Shown here: positions 14,777 to 20,838 of the stretch, piece after piece
Layout of the letters: each line of letters begins with the position of its first letter
Position numbering within the stretch: the first letter of the stretch is position 1
Assembly (NCBI RefSeq): GCF_052114085.1
Contig: NZ_JBFREB010000001.1
Location: forward strand, 1,860,001-1,924,000
Reading direction: 5' to 3'
Length of the DNA stretch: 64,000 nt
From: Leifsonia sp052114085
GTDB taxonomy: Bacteria > Actinomycetota > Actinomycetes > Actinomycetales > Microbacteriaceae
Program-made: the position numbers and the translations under genes
The notes under the pieces: model-generated
What the model was told of the DNA's origin: nothing
Database searches by the model: none
Seen by the model: only the letters and a program-made list of their open reading frames with translations

Positions 14777-15244
14777 TCAGCGCCCGTCCGCTGCCGCTTC
14801 CAGCGCGGCGATGTCGAGCTTCCGCATCCCGAGCATCGCCTGGTTCGCCCGCCCGGCGCGTTCTCGGTCCGGGTCGGCCTGCAGTTCGAGCAGCCGGCGC
14901 GGCACGATCTGCCAGCTGACCCCCCAGCGATCCTTCAGCCACCCGCACATGCTCTCCTCGCCGCCGTCGGACGTGAGGGCGTCCCAGAGGCGATCGACCT
15001 CGGCCTGGTCGTCGCAGACCACAGAGAGGGAGAACGCCTCGGTGAACCCGCCGGCCGGGCCGGTGTTCATCGCCTGGTACTCGACCCCGGCAAGGGTGAA
15101 CCGCAGCACCACCAGCCCGTTCGGCATCCCCTCCCCGAAACGCTGGACGTCGAGGATTCGCGAGTCCGGGATGAGGGACGTGTACAGCTCCGCTGCCTCC
15201 TCCACGCCGCTCTCGAACCACAGGAACGTGCTGACCTTCTGCAT
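14777..15244 (-). CDS. VOC family protein (PhnB-like glyoxalase superfamily)
   Basis: A 155-residue protein of the vicinal oxygen chelate superfamily, PhnB/3-demethylubiquinone-methyltransferase-like type. It starts MQKVSTFLWFESGVEEAAELY, the first beta-alpha unit, and includes FTLAGVEYQAMNTGP and WGVSWQIVP, which are typical of the family. The exact reaction is unknown; members often come from mobile or resistance contexts but nothing here suggests that. The ATG at 15244 has GGAGG upstream; codons further up lie in the divergent promoter region. It is convergent with the secreted-protein gene with nine bases between stops. Confidence 0.88.
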   Translation of the reverse strand: MQKVSTFLWFESGVEEAAELYTSLIPDSRILDVQRFGEGMPNGLVVLRFTLAGVEYQAMNTGPAGGFTEAFSLSVVCDDQAEVDRLWDALTSDGGEESMCGWLKDRWGVSWQIVPRRLLELQADPDRERAGRANQAMLGMRKLDIAALEAAADGR

Positions 15245-15322
15245 GGGATCCCCCTCCGGACGCCGTCGTCGATGCCGCCATGGTAGCCGCGGCGGGCGTT
15301 CGGCGGGCAGCTCCGGGCGGAG

Positions 15323-15328
15323 TAGCGT
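15323..15328 (+). promoter_or_regulatory. -10 box TAGCGT of the SGNH hydrolase gene (leaderless)
   Basis: TAGCGT ends seven bases before the GTG at 15336. Confidence 0.45.
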
Positions 15329-15335
15329 TGCCTCC

Positions 15336-16124
15336 GTGTCGAGCACCGCATTCTCCAGTTACATCGCCATCGGGGACAGTTTCACGGAGGGCGTCGGCGA
15401 CGATCTGCCCGACGGGCGCGTGCGGGGCTGGGCCGACTTCGTGGCGCTCGGGATGGCCGCGGCCTTCGACGGCCCGTTCCGCTACGCCAATCTGGCGGTC
15501 CGCGGCCGCAAGCTCGGACCGATCGTCGCGGAGCAGGTCGACCCGGCCATCGCGCAGCGCCCCGACCTGGTGAGCCTGAACGGCGGCGGCAACGACATCA
15601 TGCGCCCGCGCGTCTCGATCGAGGGCGTGGCGACGACCCTGATGGATGCGGCGGACCGCGTGGTCGCATCCGGCAGCCACATGCTGCTGCTGAGCGGTGC
15701 GAACCCGAGTGCGCACCTCCCCCTCGGCGGCCTGGTCCGCCGCCGCGGGGAGGAGCTGGCGGTCGCCGTCCGTGCGATGCTGCCGCGCGACGGCATCACG
15801 TTCGTGGACAACTGGGCCGACGAGGGCCTCGAAGACATCCGCTACTGGTCGGAGGACCGTCTCCACCTCGGCCCGCTCGGCCATGCCCGCGTCGCGAGCA
15901 ACGTGCTGACCGCTCTCGGCATCCCGGTGCCCGCGGAGTGGGGTGTTGAGGAGGTCGCCGCCGCGCCCCCGGGCGAGAAGACGCGACGGACCGCCGACTA
16001 CTACCGCCGTTACGTGCTGCCGTGGGTGGGACGCCGACTGACCGGGCGCTCCTCGGGTGACCACCGGGCCGCGAAGATCGCCGAGCTGACGGTAGTCGAC
16101 CCCGAGGGCGCTCACCCGCTCTAG
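15336..16124 (+). CDS. SGNH/GDSL-family hydrolase
   Basis: A 262-residue serine esterase or lipase-like protein. Block I is AIGDSFTEGVGD with the nucleophile serine near residue 14. Block III is NGGGNDIM and block V is DRLHLGPLGH, supplying the catalytic Asp and His. No signal peptide is visible, so it is predicted to be cytoplasmic. The C-terminal 60 residues are basic and include ADYYRRYVLPWVGRRL, seen in actinobacterial members. The start is GTG at 15336 with no ribosome binding site. It is divergent from the VOC gene. The natural ester is unknown. Confidence 0.9.
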   Translation: MSSTAFSSYIAIGDSFTEGVGDDLPDGRVRGWADFVALGMAAAFDGPFRYANLAVRGRKLGPIVAEQVDPAIAQRPDLVSLNGGGNDIMRPRVSIEGVATTLMDAADRVVASGSHMLLLSGANPSAHLPLGGLVRRRGEELAVAVRAMLPRDGITFVDNWADEGLEDIRYWSEDRLHLGPLGHARVASNVLTALGIPVPAEWGVEEVAAAPPGEKTRRTADYYRRYVLPWVGRRLTGRSSGDHRAAKIAELTVVDPEGAHPL

Positions 16125-16169
16125 GCCGCCTTCACCCGGCGCGCCGAGCGCCCTGACGGTGGTGCGCCC

Positions 16170-16175
16170 TAGGGT
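16170..16175 (+). promoter_or_regulatory. -10 box TAGGGT of the YjbR gene (leaderless)
   Basis: TAGGGT ends six bases before the GTG at 16182. Confidence 0.5.
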
Positions 16176-16181
16176 CGCAGC

Positions 16182-16583
16182 GTGCCTACTCTCGACGACG
16201 TGCGCCGGACCGCCGTGCGGCTGCCCGGCAGCGTCGAGCGCGCGACGACCGGCGGCGCAGCGTGGTTCGTCCGCGGAAAGCCATACGCATGGGAGTGCCA
16301 TCCGTGGCCGAGTATCCCCGAGGACATGCGGGAGATCATCGCGGCCGAGCTGGTGGTCGGAGTGAAGGTCGCCGACCGGCTGGATGCCCTCGCCCTCATC
16401 GAAATGGCGCCAACGGTGTTCCTGCGCACTACGACGCACTGGGGAGAGCCGAAGGTCGCGTTCCGCATGGCCGGCATCGACGACGACCACCTCGCCGAGC
16501 TGGTGACGGAGGCATGGCGGGTACAAGCCCCGAAGTATCTGCGGCGCGCGTTCGACGACTCCAGCGAGGGATCGGTCGGCTAG
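16182..16583 (+). CDS. MmcQ/YjbR family protein
   Basis: A 133-residue protein of the MmcQ/YjbR fold, a small alpha/beta domain with a CyaY-like or DNA-binding-like shape. Characteristic pieces are the PTLDDVRRTAVRLPG start, a W-F-V-R-G-K strand (AAWFVRGKPYAWE) and the C-terminal DDDHLAELVTEAWRVQAPKYLRR helix pair. Function is not established for the family. The GTG start has no Shine-Dalgarno. Its stop codon TAG forms the first three bases of the -10 box of the next gene. Confidence 0.85.
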   Translation: MPTLDDVRRTAVRLPGSVERATTGGAAWFVRGKPYAWECHPWPSIPEDMREIIAAELVVGVKVADRLDALALIEMAPTVFLRTTTHWGEPKVAFRMAGIDDDHLAELVTEAWRVQAPKYLRRAFDDSSEGSVG

Positions 16584-16586
16584 CAT
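16581..16586 (+). promoter_or_regulatory. -10 box TAGCAT of the S4-domain gene (leaderless)
   Basis: TAGCAT ends six bases before the ATG and starts with the stop codon of the upstream gene. A GAGG directly against the ATG is too close to be a ribosome binding site. Confidence 0.45.
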
Positions 16587-16592
16587 TCGAGG

Positions 16593-16820
16593 ATGACGAA
16601 AGCGGCTCCGATCGACGACGTGGCCATCGGTGGTGAGTCCATCCGCCTCGGACAGTTCCTGAAGTTCGCTGGGCTCCTCGACTCCGGCGGAGACGTGAAA
16701 GAGGCCATCATCGACGGTTTCGTCGCCGTGAACGGCGAGGTCGACCGTCGACGCGGGCGGCAGCTCCAACTCGGCGACATCGTCAGCTTCGACGGGCGCA
16801 GGCTGCGGGTCTGCGCATGA
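16593..16820 (+). CDS. S4-domain RNA-binding protein
   Basis: A 75-residue protein made of one S4 domain: IRLGQFLKFAGLLDSGGDVKE (helices, about 17-37), then AVNGEVDRRRGRQLQLGDIV, the basic turn and strand that contact RNA. It resembles YbcJ/RlbA-type stand-alone S4 proteins, thought to bind ribosomal or structured RNA. It overlaps the MOSC gene by four bases (ATGA), and ArfB follows, so the cluster may relate to ribosomes or RNA (inference). Confidence 0.88.
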   Translation: MTKAAPIDDVAIGGESIRLGQFLKFAGLLDSGGDVKEAIIDGFVAVNGEVDRRRGRQLQLGDIVSFDGRRLRVCA

Positions 16821-17380
16821 CGGCGCCAACAGAGTCCGGGAAGGCTGAGGTCGTCGCCGTGAGCAAGGACGGCGACCATCGGTTCAGCAAGTCGGTGGTG
16901 GACGAGGTCGTCCTCGTCGAGGGCTGGGGTGTCGACGGTGACGCGCACGCCGGAACGACCGTCCAGCACCGCTCCCGCGTCGCCCGGGATCCGTCGCAGC
17001 CGAACCTGCGTCAGGTGCACCTCATCCACTCGGAGCTGTTCGCCGAGGTCGCCGAAGTTGGCTTCCGGGTTCAGCCGGGGCAGCTGGGCGAGAACGTGAC
17101 GACCCTCGGGATCGACCTCCTCAGCCTGCCGACAGGAGCCCTGCTGCATCTCGGCGACGACGCGTGCGTGCGTGTCACCGGTTTGCGGAACCCGTGCCAG
17201 CAGATCAACGGTTTCGAGCCGGGCCTCCTACGGGAGGTGCTCGGCCGCGCAGAGGACGGCTCCGTCGAGCGCAAGGGCGGTGTCATGGCCGTCGTCGTCA
17301 CGGGGGGAACCGTCCGTGGAGGGGACAGGATTCGCGTCGAATTGCCGACGGGCCAGAAGCAGCCCCTCGCCCCGGTGTGA
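16817..17380 (+). CDS. MOSC domain-containing protein
   Basis: A 187-residue MOSC (molybdenum cofactor sulfurase C-terminal) domain protein. The domain covers most of the chain: VLVEGWGVDGDAHAG (about 32-46), RQVHLIHSELF, LGENVTTLGIDLLSLPTG and the signature cysteine in GLRNPCQQI near residue 130, proposed to carry sulfur or bind the cofactor. Function of stand-alone bacterial MOSC proteins is mostly unknown; YiiM-type members reduce N-hydroxylated compounds. It overlaps the S4 gene by four bases and precedes arfB by three, so it belongs to that small operon. Confidence 0.9.
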   Translation: MTAPTESGKAEVVAVSKDGDHRFSKSVVDEVVLVEGWGVDGDAHAGTTVQHRSRVARDPSQPNLRQVHLIHSELFAEVAEVGFRVQPGQLGENVTTLGIDLLSLPTGALLHLGDDACVRVTGLRNPCQQINGFEPGLLREVLGRAEDGSVERKGGVMAVVVTGGTVRGGDRIRVELPTGQKQPLAPV

Positions 17381-17383
17381 GCC

Positions 17384-17821
17384 ATGCCCGCTGCGCACCG
17401 TCCGGGCCTTCGGGTCGGCGCCGGGCTCACGATCCCCGAGTCTGAGCTGTCGTGGCGTTTCTCGCGGTCATCGGGTCCGGGTGGGCAAGGTGTGAACACT
17501 GCCGACTCTCGGGCGGAGCTCGTGTGGGATGTGGCAGGCTCCGCCGTTCTCACGCCGCTTCAGCGCGAGCGCATCCTCGAGTGTCTGAGCGGCCGCCTTG
17601 TCGACGGGTCGCTGACGATCGCGGCATCGGAACACCGGGCGCAATTGCGCAACAGGGAGGCAGCGCGTGCCCGCCTGGCCGAGATGGTGGCCGAAGCCCT
17701 CCGGCCGCCGGCACCGTCGCGCCGGCCCACGAAGCCGAGCCGCGGGGCCGAGCAACGGCGTCTGGAAGCGAAGAAGCGACGCACCGACGTCAAGCGGCTG
17801 CGTCGCCCTCCCCACGACTGA
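17384..17821 (+). CDS. arfB: Alternative ribosome-rescue peptidyl-tRNA hydrolase ArfB
   Basis: A 145-residue release-factor-like protein. The GGQ motif at 33-35 in SSGPGGQGVN is the peptidyl-tRNA hydrolysis loop, and the N-terminal LTIPESELSWRFSRS and RAELVW segments match the RF-1-like domain. The C-terminal tail is long and basic (RRPTKPSRGAEQRRLEAKKRRTDVKR, shown in part), which in ArfB/YaeJ enters the empty mRNA channel of a stalled ribosome. There is no codon-recognition domain, consistent with rescue rather than stop-codon reading. It is the last gene of the YjbR-S4-MOSC-ArfB run. Confidence 0.9.
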   Translation: MPAAHRPGLRVGAGLTIPESELSWRFSRSSGPGGQGVNTADSRAELVWDVAGSAVLTPLQRERILECLSGRLVDGSLTIAASEHRAQLRNREAARARLAEMVAEALRPPAPSRRPTKPSRGAEQRRLEAKKRRTDVKRLRRPPHD

Positions 17822-17841
17822 CCGGCGGTCGAAGTGCCGGT
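17821..17841. terminator. Candidate bidirectional terminator after arfB
   Basis: ACCGGC (17821-17826) pairs with GCCGGT (17836-17841) over a nine-base loop between convergent genes. No T-run. Confidence 0.3.
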
Positions 17842-17842
17842 G

Positions 17843-18007
17843 TCAGACGCGACGGCTTCCGGTGAGCATCCGCACGAGGAACACGATCACAGCGAGGACG
17901 AGCAGCACGATTCCCACCCAGAGCAGGAAGTTCAGGGACGAGACGAAGCCTCCCGTGAGCAGGAGGATGATGGCGATCACAGCGACGATGATCAGAAGAA
18001 TATTCAT
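17843..18007 (-). CDS. Small membrane protein with two transmembrane helices
   Basis: A 54-residue, very hydrophobic protein. Helix 1 covers about 2-19 and helix 2 about 25-45, joined by a short GGFVSS loop, and it ends in the basic tail RMLTGSRRV. No known domain. The ATG at 18007 is preceded by GAAAGAGAG, a plausible ribosome binding site; the 16 codons further up are not hydrophobic and not needed. It is divergent from the LuxR response regulator across a 93-base spacer, so the two may be co-regulated through the palindrome there. Confidence 0.65.
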   Translation of the reverse strand: MNILLIIVAVIAIILLLTGGFVSSLNFLLWVGIVLLVLAVIVFLVRMLTGSRRV

Positions 18008-18074
18008 GAGCGGACTCTCTTTCCGGTGAATGGGATGTTGGCTCCAGGCAACCACCGGCGGGGGCGGGTCGCCT

Positions 18075-18088
18075 CACCCCTAGGGGTG
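18075..18088. promoter_or_regulatory. 14-bp perfect palindrome CACCCCTAGGGGTG, candidate operator
   Basis: The palindrome directly abuts the -10 box TAATGT of the LuxR regulator gene, so a bound dimer would cover the -35/-10 spacer. It lies in the divergent spacer with the small membrane protein gene. Confidence 0.5.
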
Positions 18089-18094
18089 TAATGT
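18089..18094 (+). promoter_or_regulatory. -10 box TAATGT of the LuxR regulator gene (leaderless)
   Basis: TAATGT ends six bases before the ATG at 18101. Confidence 0.55.
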
Positions 18095-18100
18095 GACGGC

Positions 18101-18778
18101 ATGTCGGCGGCCTCCCCACCAGCCACCAAGCCCTTCACGATCGCGCTCGTGGACGACTATGACGTCGTCCTCCTCGGCTTGGCGCACATGTTCGACGACT
18201 ACCACGACCGGCTGGTCGTAGCCGAAATCGACGCGAACGCCCCGCTCGACGAGACGATCGATGTCGTCCTCTACGACGCCTTCGCTCAACCGGAGTCCAG
18301 TCACGAGCAGATCGGCGAACTCGTGAAGAATCCGCGAGCGCGCCATGTGGTGGTGTACACCTGGAATTTCCATCCCGAGCTGATCGAGAGCGCCCGACGT
18401 CAAGGGGTGCACGGGTACCTGTCGAAGACCCTGACGGCCCCGGAGCTGGTTGCCGCCCTCGAAGCGGTGCATGCGGGTGAGCTCGTGGTGAGCGAGTCCC
18501 CCGCACGCGCGCGCAGCGCACAGGGACTCGATTGGCCCGGCAAGCAGGAAGGGATCACCGATCGGGAGTCGGAGATCCTCGCGTTGATCACGCAAGGCAA
18601 GAGCAACGCGGCGGTTGCCGAGCTCACGTATCTCAGTCCCAACACGGTCAAGTCGCACATTCGCAGCGTCTACCGCAAGATCGGAGCCGAAAGCCGCTCC
18701 CAGGCCGTTCTCTGGGGAGTCGACCACGGTTTCACCCCGGATCACCGCCGGATCGAGCGCTGGGTGGATGCCCCCTGA
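18101..18778 (+). CDS. Orphan LuxR-family response regulator
   Basis: A 225-residue NarL/LuxR-type regulator. The receiver domain has acidic D18 and D19, phosphoacceptor D59 (VLYDAF), T87 and K109 (GYLSKT), so it looks phosphorylatable. The C-terminal LuxR helix-turn-helix covers about 150-208 (ITDRESEILALITQGKS, LSPNTVKSHIRSVYRKIG). No histidine kinase is nearby. The gene follows a 14-bp palindrome and an exactly placed -10 box, which suggests autoregulation (inference). It is convergent with the ECF sigma gene, with 14 bases between stops. Confidence 0.92.
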   Translation: MSAASPPATKPFTIALVDDYDVVLLGLAHMFDDYHDRLVVAEIDANAPLDETIDVVLYDAFAQPESSHEQIGELVKNPRARHVVVYTWNFHPELIESARRQGVHGYLSKTLTAPELVAALEAVHAGELVVSESPARARSAQGLDWPGKQEGITDRESEILALITQGKSNAAVAELTYLSPNTVKSHIRSVYRKIGAESRSQAVLWGVDHGFTPDHRRIERWVDAP

Positions 18779-18792
18779 CCGAGCGCGACGAG

Positions 18793-19686
18793 CTATCGGG
18801 GCACGCGCCGCTGCAGAGAGGCGATGATCTGCTGCACGCCGAGTGTCGTGAGCCGTGCGGGATCGGCGAGCACTTCTAGCCTCACGATGCGGTCGTCTTC
18901 GATCTCGAACGCCATGATCGAGGCCACATGCTGGTTGATCACCGCCGCGACGCCGGGCCTGCCGTCAATCAGGATCGGTGTCGAATGGGCGGCGAGGCGT
19001 CCGGACAACACAGCTTGCTGGGCGATGGATGCTGCCCCTTCGACGACCTGGACGGAGGTGCCGTAGTCGGCGTGCAGGACGGCGCCATCGTCGAGGAGGG
19101 AAAGGAGCGCGTCGATGTTCCCGTCTTGAGCGGCAGCGAGCCAGGCGTCGACGATCCGCCGCCCGCGATCGCGATTCGGTCGGGCCGGCTCCTGCGCGCC
19201 GCGGACGCGCCGCCGCGCGCGTGAAGCCAGTTGCCGCGCGGCTGCAGGCGAGCGCTCCAGCACCACTGCGATCTCGTCGAATGGCTGACCGAAGACGTCT
19301 CGCAGCACGAACGCAATTCGCTCCGCGGGGCTGAGGGTCTCCAAGACGATGAGAAGGGCGACGCTCACCCGGTCGGTTCGGGCGGTGATCTCCGCAGGGT
19401 CGACCCCGCGGGCGACCGGTTCGTCTCGCCACGGCTCGACCTGCCACGAGTGCTCGCGAGTCCGGCGCGGAGCTCGCAACATGTCGAGACTCACCCGTGA
19501 GACGACCGTGGTGAGCCACGCCTCCAGCTGCTCGATTCCGGCGGAATCCGCGCGTTGCAGCCGAAGCCAGGTCTCTTGTACTGCGTCATCCGCATCGGCC
19601 GTCGAGCCGAGCAGCCGGTTCGCGATGGCACGAAGCCGTGGACGCTCGATCTCGAAACGCCGGGCAAGACTTCCTTGATCGGTCAT
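18793..19686 (-). CDS. ECF RNA polymerase sigma factor, ECF41/SigJ-like, with C-terminal SnoaL-like domain
   Basis: A 297-residue sigma factor. Region 2 lies in about 8-75 (RAIANRLLGSTADADDAVQETWLRLQ, read in parts), and region 4 in about 110-165 with RDVFGQPFDEIA and RSPAAARQLASRARRRV, the hallmark of the ECF41 group. A SnoaL/NTF2-like domain of about 110 residues follows (DAWLAAAQDGNIDALLSLL, DGRPGVA, LADPARL), which in ECF41 proteins modulates activity in place of an anti-sigma factor. The DGGGR motif of that domain is not clearly kept (DYGTSVQ instead). The ATG at 19686 has GAGGGG upstream. It is divergent from an NAD(P)-binding oxidoreductase, the association expected for ECF41. Confidence 0.92.
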   Translation of the reverse strand: MTDQGSLARRFEIERPRLRAIANRLLGSTADADDAVQETWLRLQRADSAGIEQLEAWLTTVVSRVSLDMLRAPRRTREHSWQVEPWRDEPVARGVDPAEITARTDRVSVALLIVLETLSPAERIAFVLRDVFGQPFDEIAVVLERSPAAARQLASRARRRVRGAQEPARPNRDRGRRIVDAWLAAAQDGNIDALLSLLDDGAVLHADYGTSVQVVEGAASIAQQAVLSGRLAAHSTPILIDGRPGVAAVINQHVASIMAFEIEDDRIVRLEVLADPARLTTLGVQQIIASLQRRVPR

Positions 19687-19712
19687 GTCACATCCCCTCG
19701 GTCTCACTCGTC
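19686..19712 (+). promoter_or_regulatory. ECF41-type promoter of the divergent oxidoreductase gene
   Basis: TGTCACA (19686-19692), 16 bases, then CGTC (19709-19712). This matches the ECF41 target motif as I remember it. It predicts a start near 19718 and a leader of about 45 bases before the ATG at 19763. Confidence 0.75.
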
Positions 19713-19720
19713 ATGATCCT

Positions 19721-19747
19721 GACGAGGGAGCTTCCCCCGTTGTGACA
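19721..19747 (-). promoter_or_regulatory. ECF41-type promoter of the sigma factor gene itself
   Basis: On the minus strand TGTCACA (19747-19741), 16 bases, then CGTC (19724-19721): the mirror image of the other promoter. It predicts autoregulation with a leader of about 29 bases. Confidence 0.75.
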
Positions 19748-19762
19748 GAACAGGAAACAACC

Positions 19763-20566
19763 ATGAATGCACCTCTGCTCGTGACCGGTGGAACCGGCAC
19801 CATCGGAAGTCGTGTGGTGCCGAGGCTGCGCGAGGCGGGCCGCGACCTGCGGATCCTCACGCGTCACCCGCGCGGGAATGAGCCAGGAATTGAGCATGTC
19901 GAAGGAGATACCGTCTCCGGCCGCGGCCTGCGGGAGGCGCTCGACGGTGTGGATGTTGTCCTGCACCTGGCCGGCGGGGCGAAGGGTGATGACATCGCGT
20001 CCCGCAATCTCGGCGGTGCAGCGAAGGATGCCGGCGTTCGCCACCTCATCCTCATCTCCGTGGTCGGCGCGGACCAGATGCCCATAGGCTACTTCCGCGC
20101 CAAGGCTGCGGCCGAGAGGACCATCGCCGAATCGGGTGTGCCCTGGACGGTGCTCCGTGCGGCGCAACTGCACGAGTTCGTCCTTCCCGTCGTGCGAAGG
20201 CTGACCAGGCTTCCCCTGCTCCCGGTTCCCAGCGGCGTGCGCTTCGAGCCGGTCCACGTGGACGAGGTGGCGGCCCGGCTTGCTGACCTCGCCCTGCACG
20301 ACCCGGCAGGTCGCGTCGCCGACATCGCGGGACCTGAGGTGCTCGACATCCGGCAGCTTGCCGACGCGTACGTGGAAGGCACCGACGGCCATCCCAGGCA
20401 CGGCCTTCCGATCCGTATCCCAGGGGCGATCGGACGCGCCTACCGCGCCGGGCACAATCTCGCGGCCGAACCCGTGCAGCGCGGTCAACGCAGCTGGTAC
20501 GAGTTCGTCAACGCTCCGCCGGCGAGCATGCGGGTAGCCGCGATAGCCGACCGCGGGGCACACTGA
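19763..20566 (+). CDS. NAD(P)-binding oxidoreductase (NmrA/SDR-like), predicted ECF41 target
   Basis: A 267-residue atypical short-chain dehydrogenase. The Rossmann motif TGGTGTIGSRVV is at residues 7-18; GVDVVLHLAGG and HLILISVVGAD follow, and the tyrosine and lysine of GYFRAKAAAE (with the Y-x3-K spacing altered) replace the classical active site, as in NmrA-like and complex I NDUFA9-like proteins. ECF41 sigma genes are known to be linked with carboxymuconolactone decarboxylases, oxidoreductases or epimerases, and this gene fits that role. The ATG at 19763 is preceded by AGGAAA; an earlier in-frame ATG at 19685 would lie upstream of the promoter. Confidence 0.88.
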   Translation: MNAPLLVTGGTGTIGSRVVPRLREAGRDLRILTRHPRGNEPGIEHVEGDTVSGRGLREALDGVDVVLHLAGGAKGDDIASRNLGGAAKDAGVRHLILISVVGADQMPIGYFRAKAAAERTIAESGVPWTVLRAAQLHEFVLPVVRRLTRLPLLPVPSGVRFEPVHVDEVAARLADLALHDPAGRVADIAGPEVLDIRQLADAYVEGTDGHPRHGLPIRIPGAIGRAYRAGHNLAAEPVQRGQRSWYEFVNAPPASMRVAAIADRGAH

Positions 20567-20604
20567 GCGTAGCCGGGTGCGGATCAAACGTTGGGAGCTC
20601 AATC

Positions 20605-20823
20605 GTGACTAATCACACCTACAGAGTGATCGAGATCGTGGGCACGTCGCCGGACGGGACCGATGCAGCGATACGCAACGGGATCGAGCGCGCGGCGATG
20701 ACGATCCGCGAAATCGACTGGTTCGAAGTGACCGACACCCGGGGCGAGGTGGAGGGCGGACGAGTCGCGCACTTCCAAGTCACCCTCAAGGTGGGATTCC
20801 GGCTCGAACAGCCCTCCGGTTGA
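20605..20823 (+). CDS. Dodecin (flavin-storage protein)
   Basis: A 72-residue dodecin: one helix packed on a three-stranded sheet that assembles into a hollow dodecamer binding FMN or riboflavin. The signature VIEIVGTSPDGTDAAIRNGIERA (read in parts) at the N-terminus, DWFEVTDTRG with the flavin-stacking tryptophan near 39, and HFQVTLKVGFRL are present. The GTG start has GGGAG eight bases upstream. It follows the oxidoreductase gene by 38 bases on the same strand, so it may share the ECF41-controlled transcript (inference). Confidence 0.93.
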   Translation: MTNHTYRVIEIVGTSPDGTDAAIRNGIERAAMTIREIDWFEVTDTRGEVEGGRVAHFQVTLKVGFRLEQPSG

Positions 20824-20838
20824 CCCGCCCGGCGAACG

